A program made the position numbers and the translations under genes. From Pseudomonadota bacterium (lineage in GTDB: Bacteria; Pseudomonadota; Gammaproteobacteria; Steroidobacterales; Steroidobacteraceae), in NCBI GenBank assembly GCA_021779875.1, contig JAJXZV010000187.1, positions 1-7,167 of the forward strand: 7,167 nt of DNA, read 5' to 3'. Position 1 is the stretch's first letter. The number at the start of each line of letters is the position of its first letter. The notes beneath the pieces are model-generated. The model made no database searches. It saw only the letters and a program-made list of their open reading frames with translations, and was not told the DNA's origin. Below, in pieces: positions 1 through 6,042 of the stretch.

Positions 1-294
1 GCACCCTCCGACGAATTGCTCGTGGTGCCCGCCGACGGCCGCCCGATCTGGGGGCGCCAGGCATCGGTCGAGGCGTTCGCGGCGGATTGGGAGCGGCACT
101 CGACGTGGGAGGCACCGGGGCAGGCGCCGCGCATCGCGATCGTGGCACCCGATGTCGCCGTGTTGACCGCCCCCCGGGGCGGGACCGTTCCCGCTCGCTT
201 CAGCGGCGTCTTCGTCAAGACACGGGCGGGTTGGCGGATAGCCTCGGTCTTCATGACGCCGGGCGCGGGCGCGCCGTCCGCCGCCGATCAATGA
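1..294 (+). CDS. SnoaL/DUF4440-like (NTF2-fold) protein, 3' fragment
   Basis: The frame is open from base 1 to the TGA at 292-294, so the start lies left of the window and only the C-terminal 97 residues are seen. The fragment reads as an NTF2-like half: a segment ending DGRPIWGRQA resembles the 'G...xGrexI/V' stretch of DUF4440/SnoaL domains. It is followed by a helix (VEAFAADW), a strand with APDVAVLTA, and a closing strand pair RFSGVFVKTRAGWRIASVF, matching the usual 'v..r..dGWrI...' ending. Such proteins are small alpha+beta barrels that bind or isomerise small molecules, and many have no known substrate. No catalytic residue can be assigned here. The TTG at base 16 is an in-frame codon, not a credible start, because the fold would be cut. 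It ends tail-to-tail with the next gene, with a 7-bp overlap. Family fairly likely, function unknown. Confidence 0.65.
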   Translation, partial: APSDELLVVPADGRPIWGRQASVEAFAADWERHSTWEAPGQAPRIAIVAPDVAVLTAPRGGTVPARFSGVFVKTRAGWRIASVFMTPGAGAPSAADQ

Positions 295-1241
295 GGTGAC
301 GGCGCCGGCGCGGCGAGCGGGACGGTGCGCGCGGCCTCCGGCAGACCGAAATCATGGGCCATGATCGAACGCAGGCGCATGCCCGCCTGCAGATCGTGGC
401 CATTGATCACGGCGAGGCGAAACCCGCCCGGCGGCATGGCGTGCGCATGCGCCGGCTTGTCCTCGAAGAAGGTGATCTGCACGCTGCCGATTCCCGGCGC
501 GGCGCGGTAGGCGCGCAGCCGCTCGGGCGACGGATGGCGATACGGCCTCCCATGGGGGCCGAACAGCACGACGCTGTATCCGTCGACCCGCCTGTTCTGC
601 GGATATTCCCAACGACGATCCTGGTATAGGCGCACGACGGCGTCGACCCAGCCGGCCCCGTAGAGGTCCGGCCATTGGTCGGCGAACCGCAGATGCGCCT
701 CGATGATGCGGCCGCCGATGGTCTCGACGTTGAGCATGCCGGTATAGCCGGCGAGGTTGCGGCGGATCCAGTCCCGGCAGTACCTCTCGAGCCGCCACCG
801 CGCACGCGCCTCGACCTTCCAATAGTCGAAAGTGCCGCCGACGGCGGGCATGCCGCGGGTGTGCCGGCACCACGCGGCCTCGCCCTCGACCACCGCCCAG
901 TCGGTGCTGACGTGCTCACCGGTCAGCAGCCGCATCCAGAAGTGGCCCGGCGTGCACTTCTGCCGAAAATCCCGTTCGTCGCGCAATACGCACGCCCCGG
1001 CGCCCATGCCCTTGAGATTGACCACCGGCTTGCAGAATACGGGGTAGCGGCGCGGCGGCGAATCGTGCGGGCCGCACGGAAGCCCCTGGGACCGGGCGAC
1101 CTGCAACTTGTCGTAGATGGCTCGATGCCGCGGATTGAGCTCGTACCCGTCGAGATCGTCCGTCGGGATGTGCACGTCCGGCGGACATGAGATGTCTTGG
1201 AAATACTGCACCCGCCACGGGTCGCGCTCGTGTATCGGCAT
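288..1241 (-). CDS. ATP-grasp-like protein of unknown substrate (317 aa)
   Basis: I do not recognise a named family, but the layout resembles an ATP-grasp ligase. Residues 67-82 (PVFCKPVVNLKGMGAG) look like the ATP-binding lysine strand (K71) plus the flexible glycine loop. Residues 108-124 (GEHVSTDWAVVEGEAAW) match the 'GxE.s.D..v..G' central strands. Residues 168-185 (GMLNVETIGGRIIEAHLR) match the final metal-binding strands, with E173 and E181 as candidate Mg ligands. The usual E-x-N-x-R here reads E-A-H-L-R, so H183 replaces the asparagine. The N-terminal lobe is short, and a 130-residue C-terminal part follows the motif. ATP-grasp enzymes join a carboxylate to an amine or thiol through an acyl phosphate; the substrate cannot be read here. 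There is no signal peptide, so it is probably cytoplasmic. The ATG at 1241 has a GAGG about 5 nt upstream. The gene lies 85 bp downstream of the MFS gene in the same direction, so it may be co-transcribed. Confidence 0.6.
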   Translation of the reverse strand: MPIHERDPWRVQYFQDISCPPDVHIPTDDLDGYELNPRHRAIYDKLQVARSQGLPCGPHDSPPRRYPVFCKPVVNLKGMGAGACVLRDERDFRQKCTPGHFWMRLLTGEHVSTDWAVVEGEAAWCRHTRGMPAVGGTFDYWKVEARARWRLERYCRDWIRRNLAGYTGMLNVETIGGRIIEAHLRFADQWPDLYGAGWVDAVVRLYQDRRWEYPQNRRVDGYSVVLFGPHGRPYRHPSPERLRAYRAAPGIGSVQITFFEDKPAHAHAMPPGGFRLAVINGHDLQAGMRLRSIMAHDFGLPEAARTVPLAAPAPSPH

Positions 1242-1262
1242 GGGCCCCTCACGATGCCGGCG

Positions 1263-1277
1263 CCCGGGAACCCCGGG
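1263..1277. other. GC-rich inverted repeat between MFS and ATP-grasp-like genes
   Basis: CCCGGG at 1263-1268 is repeated as CCCGGG at 1272-1277, separated by AAC. In RNA this gives a 6-bp all-GC stem with a 3-nt loop. It sits 22 bp upstream of the ATP-grasp-like start on the minus strand, inside the 85-bp gap after the MFS stop. There is no T-run in either direction, so it is not a canonical intrinsic terminator. It could modulate read-through or translation, or be chance in GC-rich DNA. Confidence 0.3.
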
Positions 1278-1326
1278 ACCGATCGGGGCATCTTACGCGC
1301 ATATGGGCGGCCGCGCGGCGGGCCTG

Positions 1327-2637
1327 CTAGGAGCGCATCGGCAGCCGCGCGGTCTCCCTGGCCGCGGCGACGACGGCGAGCGTGATGAGCGCGAGCGCGA
1401 TCATGAACACGGACACGCCGTGGGTATTGCCGAGCCAGGCCAGCAGGCCGGTCGCGATCACCGGGGCGAAACCGCCGCTGAGCGCCGCCGAGACCTGGCA
1501 GCCGAGCGAAGCACCGCTGTACCGCGATCCGGTCGCGAACAGCTCGGACATGAACGCCGCCTGCGGCCCGTACATGGTCGCGTGGCCGATGCTCATCGCC
1601 ACGATCAAGGTCAGGGTGACGATCGGGGTGGCCCGCGTCTGCAGGAGCGAAAACAGCGGAAACGCCAGCAATGCCGACAGGAGGGCGCCGACGAGATACA
1701 GGCTCCTGCGGCCCCAGAGGTCCGACAGCCACCCGAACAACGGCACGGTCAGCAGTTCGAACGCCGCCGCATAAAGCACCGAATCGAGAATCGCGGCGCG
1801 CGGCATCCCGAGGCGCGTCGTGGCGTACATCACGACGAACACCGTGAGGATGTACACCCAGGCCACCTCGGACACCTTCATGCCCACGGCGATCAGGAAC
1901 GCGCGCCACTCCGGCCCGAGCACGTGCAGCACGGGCAGGTCGAGCGTCGCCTTGCGTGCCTGCAATTCGCGAAACGGCGGCGTCTCGACCAGCCGCAGGC
2001 GCACGAACACGCCGATCACGACCAGCACGGCGCTGATCAGGAACGGGACTCGCCAGCCCCACGACAGGAACTGCGCGTCCGGCAGCCGGGTCGCGCTTCG
2101 GAACGCGAGCGTCGCCAGGACCATGCCCGCCGGGAAACCGATCTGCACTAGGCTGCCGAACAGGCCGCGCCGGTCCTTGTGCGAATGTTCGAGCACCATC
2201 AGCACGGCGCCGCCCCACTCGCCCCCGATCCCGATGCCCTGCAGGAGCCGCAACAGCACCAGCAGGATGGGCGCCCAGATGCCGATCTGCGAATAGGTCG
2301 GCAGGCAGCCGATCAGAAAGGTGCCCGCGCCCATGACCACCATGGTCACCATCAACATGGTGGTGCGGCCGATGCGGTCGCCGAAATGCCCGAAGATCGC
2401 GCCGCCGAGCGGCCGCGCGACGAAGCCCACCGCGTACGAGCCGAGCGCCGCGAGGGTCCCCGTCAGGGGATCGAGGTTCGGGAAGAACAGCTTGTTGAAG
2501 ACCAGGGCCGCCGCGGTCCCGTACAGCAGGAAGTCATACCATTCGACGGTGGTGCCGATCGCGCTCGCGAAGACCACGGCCGCCATGCTCGGCGCCTGCT
2601 TCTCGGCCACCCACCCGGCATTGACGGTCGCGCTCAT
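1327..2637 (-). CDS. MFS transporter, metabolite:H+ symporter (MHS) family
   Basis: A 436-aa inner-membrane carrier with about 12 hydrophobic segments, the normal length for the MHS group (ShiA, ProP and KgtP relatives), which couple uptake of organic acids, betaines or aromatics to protons. Residues 28-41 carry the TM1 signature with E32, W33, Y34 and D35. The loop 2-3 signature GHFGDRIGR is at 83-91. The stretch LRLLQGIGIGGEWGGA at 129-144 is the TM4 motif. The second-half loop signature GWLSDLWGRR is at 302-311, and GPQAAFMSELF at 357-367 is typical of the group. The N-terminus has no cleavable signal, as usual for MFS. The ATG at 2637 has a strong Shine-Dalgarno. The gene diverges from the GFA/carboxypeptidase pair and leads the ATP-grasp-like gene. 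Family sure; substrate not determinable from sequence. Confidence 0.93.
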   Translation of the reverse strand: MSATVNAGWVAEKQAPSMAAVVFASAIGTTVEWYDFLLYGTAAALVFNKLFFPNLDPLTGTLAALGSYAVGFVARPLGGAIFGHFGDRIGRTTMLMVTMVVMGAGTFLIGCLPTYSQIGIWAPILLVLLRLLQGIGIGGEWGGAVLMVLEHSHKDRRGLFGSLVQIGFPAGMVLATLAFRSATRLPDAQFLSWGWRVPFLISAVLVVIGVFVRLRLVETPPFRELQARKATLDLPVLHVLGPEWRAFLIAVGMKVSEVAWVYILTVFVVMYATTRLGMPRAAILDSVLYAAAFELLTVPLFGWLSDLWGRRSLYLVGALLSALLAFPLFSLLQTRATPIVTLTLIVAMSIGHATMYGPQAAFMSELFATGSRYSGASLGCQVSAALSGGFAPVIATGLLAWLGNTHGVSVFMIALALITLAVVAAARETARLPMRS

Positions 2638-2643
2638 CGGAAT

Positions 2644-2652
2644 CTCCCTCCT
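2644..2652 (-). promoter_or_regulatory. Shine-Dalgarno of the MFS gene
   Basis: The minus strand reads AGGAGGGAG, followed by 6 nt and then the ATG at 2637. This is the strongest ribosome-binding site in the window. It fixes the start of the transporter and suggests good translation. Confidence 0.75.
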
Positions 2653-2776
2653 CGTGCGGATCGGGCATGCGCTTCACGGGCCCACCCAACCGCGAGCCAT
2701 GGTGAGGCATGAGGCGCAGCCTGTCCGTGCGATCGGCCGCAAATCCTTGCGTACTGGGCACCGATGCGCGCGAACG

Positions 2777-2805
2777 ATTCACGTTCTCGGCGGATCCCTT
2801 GCCAA
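2777..2805 (-). promoter_or_regulatory. Candidate sigma70-type promoter for the MFS gene
   Basis: On the minus strand TTGGCA (2805-2800, 5 of 6 to consensus) is followed by a 17-bp spacer and GTGAAT (2782-2777, 3 of 6). The leader to the ATG at 2637 would be about 130 nt. The -10 match is poor, so this is a weak call, supported mainly by correct spacing and position in a divergent gap. Confidence 0.25.
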
Positions 2806-2828
2806 TCGCCGCCCAATCGCCCGATCAT
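2799..2828 (+). promoter_or_regulatory. Candidate sigma70-type promoter for the GFA/M14 pair
   Basis: TTGCCA (2799-2804, 5 of 6) is followed by an 18-bp spacer and GATCAT (2823-2828, 4 of 6). Transcription would start near 2835, leaving a leader of about 30 nt with GGAGA at 2850-2854 before the ATG at 2864. Its -35 lies on the same bases as the candidate -35 of the minus-strand promoter. Confidence 0.4.
2802..2821. repeat. 9-bp direct repeat at 11-bp spacing in the divergent control region
   Basis: CCAATCGCC occurs at 2802-2810 and again at 2813-2821. The 11-bp centre-to-centre distance puts both copies on the same face of the helix. The pair overlaps the candidate -35 boxes and the spacer of the plus-strand promoter. 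This geometry is known for tandem half-sites of OmpR/PhoB-type regulators, but no regulator gene is in the window and the repeat may be chance. Confidence 0.35.
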
Positions 2829-2863
2829 GCGGCCAGACCAGGCCCATCCGGAGAACCCCGCCC

Positions 2864-3271
2864 ATGAAAGTCCACGGCAGCTGCCACTGCGGTCAACTCG
2901 CCTTCGAGGCGGAAGTCGATCCGGACGCCGTCCGGATCTGTCACTGCACGGATTGCCAGACCATGACCGGCGCCGCCTACCGGGTGAACGTCGCCGCCCC
3001 GGCGGCCACGTTCCGTCTGACCGCGGGGGAGCCGAAGGTCTACGTCCGCATCGCCGACAGCGGCAATGCCCGCGCCCATGCCTTCTGCGCGAACTGCGGC
3101 ACGCAGATCTACTCGGCCGCGCCGGTCGATCCGCCCGCCTACGCCATCCGCGTCGGAACCCTCAGGGAGCGCACGCAGCTGCCCCCGAAATCCCAGATCT
3201 GGTGCCGCTCCGCGCTCCCTTGGACCCTGGACCTGCGCGAACTGCGCCGCATCGAGCGCCAGACGCCATGA
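2864..3271 (+). CDS. GFA/CENP-V domain protein (glutathione-dependent formaldehyde-activating-like)
   Basis: A 135-aa protein of normal length for the GFA fold, the beta-rich zinc fold of Paracoccus Gfa. All seven family cysteines are present. C7 and C9 (GSCHCG) with C75 and C78 (FCANCGTQIY) form the structural zinc site. C26, C28 and C31 (CHCTDCQ) form the second, catalytic-type site. Gfa was described as speeding S-hydroxymethylglutathione formation, but most homologues have no proven substrate, so 'GFA-domain protein' is the safe name. There is no signal peptide. The ATG at 2864 is preceded by GGAGA at 2850-2854, which picks it over the open frame upstream. Its TGA shares bases with the ATG of the carboxypeptidase gene, so the two are probably one translationally coupled unit. 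No formaldehyde dehydrogenase (adhC/frmA) is next to it. Confidence 0.92.
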   Translation: MKVHGSCHCGQLAFEAEVDPDAVRICHCTDCQTMTGAAYRVNVAAPAATFRLTAGEPKVYVRIADSGNARAHAFCANCGTQIYSAAPVDPPAYAIRVGTLRERTQLPPKSQIWCRSALPWTLDLRELRRIERQTP

Positions 3272-5010
3272 GCGCGACGCTATCGACCCTCGCGGAGCTG
3301 TCCGGCTTCGAGCAGACCGGGCGCCTCGAGGAGGTGGAGCGGCTCGCCGCCGGGATGGCGGCCGCGTGGCCCGACGCCGTGCAGTCGTTCGAGTTCGGCC
3401 GATCCGCCGACGGACGGCCGATGCGGGCGCTGCTCGCATCCCGCAGCGGCGCGCTGTCGGCCCGGGAACTGCGCGCCCGGCGCATCCCGATTCTGATGAT
3501 CCAGGCGGGAATTCATCCCGGCGAGAGCGACGGCAAGGATGCCGGCTTCATCGCGCTGCGCGAACTGCTGTCGGGGACCGCGGCGCCGGGCGTGCTCGAG
3601 CGGATCGCCTTGCTGTTCGTCCCCGCCTTCAATGCCGACGGTCACGAGCGGGTCGGCCGCTGGAACCGGCCCAATCAGAACGGCCCGCGGATCACCGGCT
3701 GGCGCGCGACCTCGCAGAATCTGAATCTCAATCGCGACTACACCAAGGCGGACGCGCCGGAAATGCGGGCGATGCTGGCCCTCATCGACACCTGGGATCC
3801 ATTGATCTGCGCGGATCTGCACGTCACGGACGGTGCGGATTTCGAGCCCGACATCTCTATTCAAGTCGAGCCCGTCAACCAGGGGGACCCGAGACTGTGG
3901 CCGAGCGGCATCCGGCTGCGCGACCGGCTGATCGAGCGGCTCGCCGGCCAGGGCTCGCTGCCGCTGCCCTTCTACCCGGACCTGTTCGAAACGGACGACC
4001 CGGCCTCAGGATTCGTCTTGACCGTGTACTCGCCACGATTCTCGACCGGCTACTTCCCGCAGCGCAATCGCTTCACCGTGCTGGTGGAGACCCACTCGTG
4101 GAAGCCCTATGCGAGGCGCGTGCAAGTCATGCGCAATACCGTCGTGGGGCTGGCCGAGCTCGCGGCCGAGCACGGCGCGGACTGGCTCGCGAAGGCCGAG
4201 GCGGCCGATGCGGCGTCCTGCGCGCTCGGCGGCTCGTCCTTGACGGTCGACTACCTCTCGAGCTGGCGCGAACCCGCCGCCGCCGGCAAGGCGGCCGCCG
4301 CCGCCGCGGCGGGCGGGGAGGAAACGATCGATTTTCGCGGCTATGCGTACACGCGTTCGCACTCCGAGGTTTCGGGCGCCCTGGTCACGGTGTACGACCC
4401 CGGGACACCGCAGCTCTGGCGCGTGCCGTATCGCCATCGGATCTCCCCGGCGCAGGTGGTGCAGGCGCCGCACCGGGGCTACCTCATTCCACACGCGTAC
4501 GTCGAGGAGATCTGTCCGCGCCTGGAACGCCATGGCATCCGCCTGTCGCCGCTCCCGGACGACCTTGCCGCTAGACCGATCGAGCAGTTCCGCGCGGCGC
4601 GCGCCTCGTTCTCGAGCCAGCCGTTCGAGGGCCGCATGCGCGCCACCCTGGTCGGCGAGTGGGCGATCAGCGACCTCGAGATCTCGGCATTTGCGCGGTT
4701 CGTGCCGATCTCGCAGCCGCTCGCCCGCCTGATCGTGGCGCTGCTCGACCCGCGCGCACCCGACTCCTTCGCCGCCTGGGGGTTCTTCAACGCCTGCTTC
4801 GAGCAGAAGGAGCAACTGGAGCCGTACGTCGCCGAACAGATCGCCCGGACCCTGCTCGAGTCGAGCCCCGCGCTGCGCGATGCATTCGAACGGCGGTTGA
4901 GCGGCGATGCGGCCTTCCGCGCCGATCCGGCCGCCCGCCTGGAGTTTTTCTGGCGGCACCACGAGTCGTGGGATCGAAACTTCAACTGCTATCCGATCGT
5001 CCGCGCGTGA
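3268..5010 (+). CDS. M14-family zinc carboxypeptidase-like metallopeptidase
   Basis: A 580-aa protein with a complete M14 (carboxypeptidase A-like) site. H83 and E86 in HPGESDGKDAG are the first zinc ligands. N155 and R156 in NLNLNRDY match the Asn-Arg pair that binds the substrate carboxylate. H185 in DLHVTDG is the third zinc ligand. E274 in LVETHSW is the general base. The stretch RWNRPNQNGP (about residues 131-140) is typical of the larger bacterial M14 subgroup. Residues 337-350 are an Ala/Gly-rich linker. The remaining ~230 residues, including WGFFNACFEQKEQLEPY, form a C-terminal part also seen in this subgroup. The family removes C-terminal residues from peptides or cleaves related amides. 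No signal peptide or membrane segment is visible at the chosen start, so it is inferred to be cytoplasmic. The ATG overlaps the GFA stop (ATGA). Confidence 0.92.
   Translation: MSATLSTLAELSGFEQTGRLEEVERLAAGMAAAWPDAVQSFEFGRSADGRPMRALLASRSGALSARELRARRIPILMIQAGIHPGESDGKDAGFIALRELLSGTAAPGVLERIALLFVPAFNADGHERVGRWNRPNQNGPRITGWRATSQNLNLNRDYTKADAPEMRAMLALIDTWDPLICADLHVTDGADFEPDISIQVEPVNQGDPRLWPSGIRLRDRLIERLAGQGSLPLPFYPDLFETDDPASGFVLTVYSPRFSTGYFPQRNRFTVLVETHSWKPYARRVQVMRNTVVGLAELAAEHGADWLAKAEAADAASCALGGSSLTVDYLSSWREPAAAGKAAAAAAAGGEETIDFRGYAYTRSHSEVSGALVTVYDPGTPQLWRVPYRHRISPAQVVQAPHRGYLIPHAYVEEICPRLERHGIRLSPLPDDLAARPIEQFRAARASFSSQPFEGRMRATLVGEWAISDLEISAFARFVPISQPLARLIVALLDPRAPDSFAAWGFFNACFEQKEQLEPYVAEQIARTLLESSPALRDAFERRLSGDAAFRADPAARLEFFWRHHESWDRNFNCYPIVRA
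4276..4317 (+). other. Ala/Gly-rich linker-coding tract inside the M14 gene
   Basis: A run of GCC/GCG codons encodes residues 337-350, nearly all Ala with a few Gly and one Lys. It separates the catalytic domain, ending after E274 and a helical stretch, from the C-terminal part. It looks like a flexible, length-variable interdomain linker rather than a separate element. Such GC-only codon runs can change length by slippage. Confidence 0.55.
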
Positions 5011-5034
5011 GCGCCGGCTATCGGCGCATTTCAC

Positions 5035-5063
5035 TTGAAGCCCCGCCGGCACTCGGGGAGAAT
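5035..5063 (+). promoter_or_regulatory. Candidate sigma70-type promoter for the methyltransferase gene
   Basis: TTGAAG at 5035-5040 (4 of 6) is followed by exactly 17 bp and GAGAAT at 5058-5063 (4 of 6). It lies in the 99-bp gap after the carboxypeptidase stop. Transcription from about 5070 would leave a 40-nt leader containing a GC hairpin (GCGCGC at 5065-5070 with 5084-5089) and the ribosome site. Both boxes are weak, so this is an inference. Confidence 0.3.
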
Positions 5064-5095
5064 CGCGCGCTTCCGGCGCGGCTGCGCGCCGCCCC

Positions 5096-5102
5096 AAAGG
5101 GG
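5096..5102 (+). promoter_or_regulatory. Shine-Dalgarno-like site deciding the GTG start of the methyltransferase
   Basis: AAAGGGG at 5096-5102 lies 7 nt before the GTG at 5110. It supports GTG over the in-frame TTG at 5035, which has no such site. The same bases are part of a small hairpin, GCCCC-AAA-GGGGC at 5091-5103, which could mask the site. Confidence 0.45.
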
Positions 5103-5109
5103 CCAGATC

Positions 5110-6000
5110 GTGGTCAGCTTCACCTCGCACAACATCCGGCTGGATGACGGCACCTACACCAAGCCGGACGTGGGCTTCTCGATGGACGTCCACCCGTGGT
5201 TCCTGGCCGCCAAGCGCATTCTCGAGGTCACGTTTCCCGGCAACCGGGAACACCTTCGGATCGCCGATCTGGGGTGCCTCGAGGGAGGCTACACGGTGGA
5301 ATTCGCCCGGCTTGGCTTCCAAGCGCTGGGCGTCGACGTGCGCGAATCGAACATCGAGGCCTGCCGATACGTGCAGTCGCGGGTCGCCCTGCCGCGTCTC
5401 GACTTCGTCCGCGACGACGTCTGGAACATCCCCGCCCACGGCGCCTTCGATGCCGTCTTTTGCTGCGGCCTGCTCTACCACCTGGACCGGCCGCGCGAGT
5501 TCCTGAAGCTCGTGGCGGGCGTCACCAAGCGGGTGCTCATCCTGCAGACCCACTTCTCGCAAGCCGGTGATTCGCCGAGCCTGATCCATCCGCGGCGCCT
5601 GCGCCGGGCTTTGGCGCGCGTGCTGCCGCTGAAGAACACCGCGACCACCACGCACAAGCTGTCCTTTCTTGCCGAGAACGAAGGCCTGCCGGGGCGCTGG
5701 TTCTCGGAATTTCGCAACGAACGCGCCTATCGCGACCGGGCGAACCGTCGTTGGGCGTCGTGGAACAACCGCAAGTCCTTCTGGATCCAGCGCGAGTACC
5801 TGCTGCAGGCCCTGCGGGATTGCGGATTCGACCTGGTGCTCGAGCAATTCGACGGGCTGGGCGCGAACATCGCGCACGAAATGACCCAGGGCAGCTATCG
5901 GACCTCGGGGCGCGGCACCTTCATCGGCATCAAGACGACGCCCTCCCCCGATGGCGGCGCGCGCGGACCGGACATCGACCCGAGGTTGCGTCAAACCTGA
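5110..6000 (+). CDS. Class I SAM-dependent methyltransferase
   Basis: A Rossmann-fold methyltransferase of 296 aa from the GTG start. Motif I is IADLGCLEGG, with D53, G55, G59 and G60 for SAM binding. The acidic end of strand 2 is D76 in GVDVRESN, expected to hold the ribose hydroxyls. D102/D103 precede VWNIP. Motif post-II is FDAVFCCGLLYHLDRP (D114, H124). After the core comes a ~120-residue C-terminal region rich in Arg, Trp and Asn (RWASWNNRKSFW, then REYLLQALRDCGFDLV), probably a substrate-side lid. The acceptor is unknown; similar enzymes often sit near glycan or secondary-metabolite genes, and a glycosyltransferase gene follows here. A longer version from TTG at 5035 would add 25 Arg-rich residues lacking fold features, and those bases look like a promoter. 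Class I fold sure, substrate unknown. Confidence 0.9.
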   Translation: MVSFTSHNIRLDDGTYTKPDVGFSMDVHPWFLAAKRILEVTFPGNREHLRIADLGCLEGGYTVEFARLGFQALGVDVRESNIEACRYVQSRVALPRLDFVRDDVWNIPAHGAFDAVFCCGLLYHLDRPREFLKLVAGVTKRVLILQTHFSQAGDSPSLIHPRRLRRALARVLPLKNTATTTHKLSFLAENEGLPGRWFSEFRNERAYRDRANRRWASWNNRKSFWIQREYLLQALRDCGFDLVLEQFDGLGANIAHEMTQGSYRTSGRGTFIGIKTTPSPDGGARGPDIDPRLRQT

Positions 6001-6015
6001 GCCGCCCGGGGCCCT

Positions 6016-6035
6016 GCGCCCCCCCGATCGGGCGC
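6016..6035. terminator. Hairpin in the convergent gap, possible bidirectional terminator
   Basis: GCGCCC at 6016-6021 can pair with GGGCGC at 6030-6035 across an 8-nt loop; an alternative fold uses the palindrome CCCGATCGGG at 6023-6032. It sits in the 42-bp gap between two genes ending towards each other, where a shared terminator is expected. No T-run follows on either strand, so termination is not shown. Confidence 0.3.
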
Positions 6036-6042
6036 GCGCCCG

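Noticed and set aside
1263..1277. The CCCGGG inverted repeat as an intrinsic terminator of the MFS gene.
   Set aside because: There is no T-run after it on the minus strand and the next gene's ribosome site follows closely; kept only as an inverted repeat.
923..2218. A 431-codon minus-strand frame across the MFS and ATP-grasp-like genes.
   Set aside because: It runs through two real genes in another frame, lacks hydrophobic periodicity or motifs, and is Arg-rich.
4276..4317. The GCC/GCG-rich tract as a tandem repeat or CRISPR-like element.
   Set aside because: It is in frame inside the M14 gene, has no unit-spacer structure, and encodes a plain Ala/Gly linker.
3066..4574. A 502-codon open frame on the plus strand overlapping the GFA and M14 genes.
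   Set aside because: It is very Arg/Ala-rich, has no motif, and crosses from one real gene into another; it is a frame shadow.
4006..5994. A 662-codon open frame on the minus strand, opposite the M14 and methyltransferase genes.
   Set aside because: It spans two well-recognised genes and the gap between them, has Arg/Ala/His/Asp-rich composition with no motif, and is the kind of antisense opening expected in GC-rich DNA.
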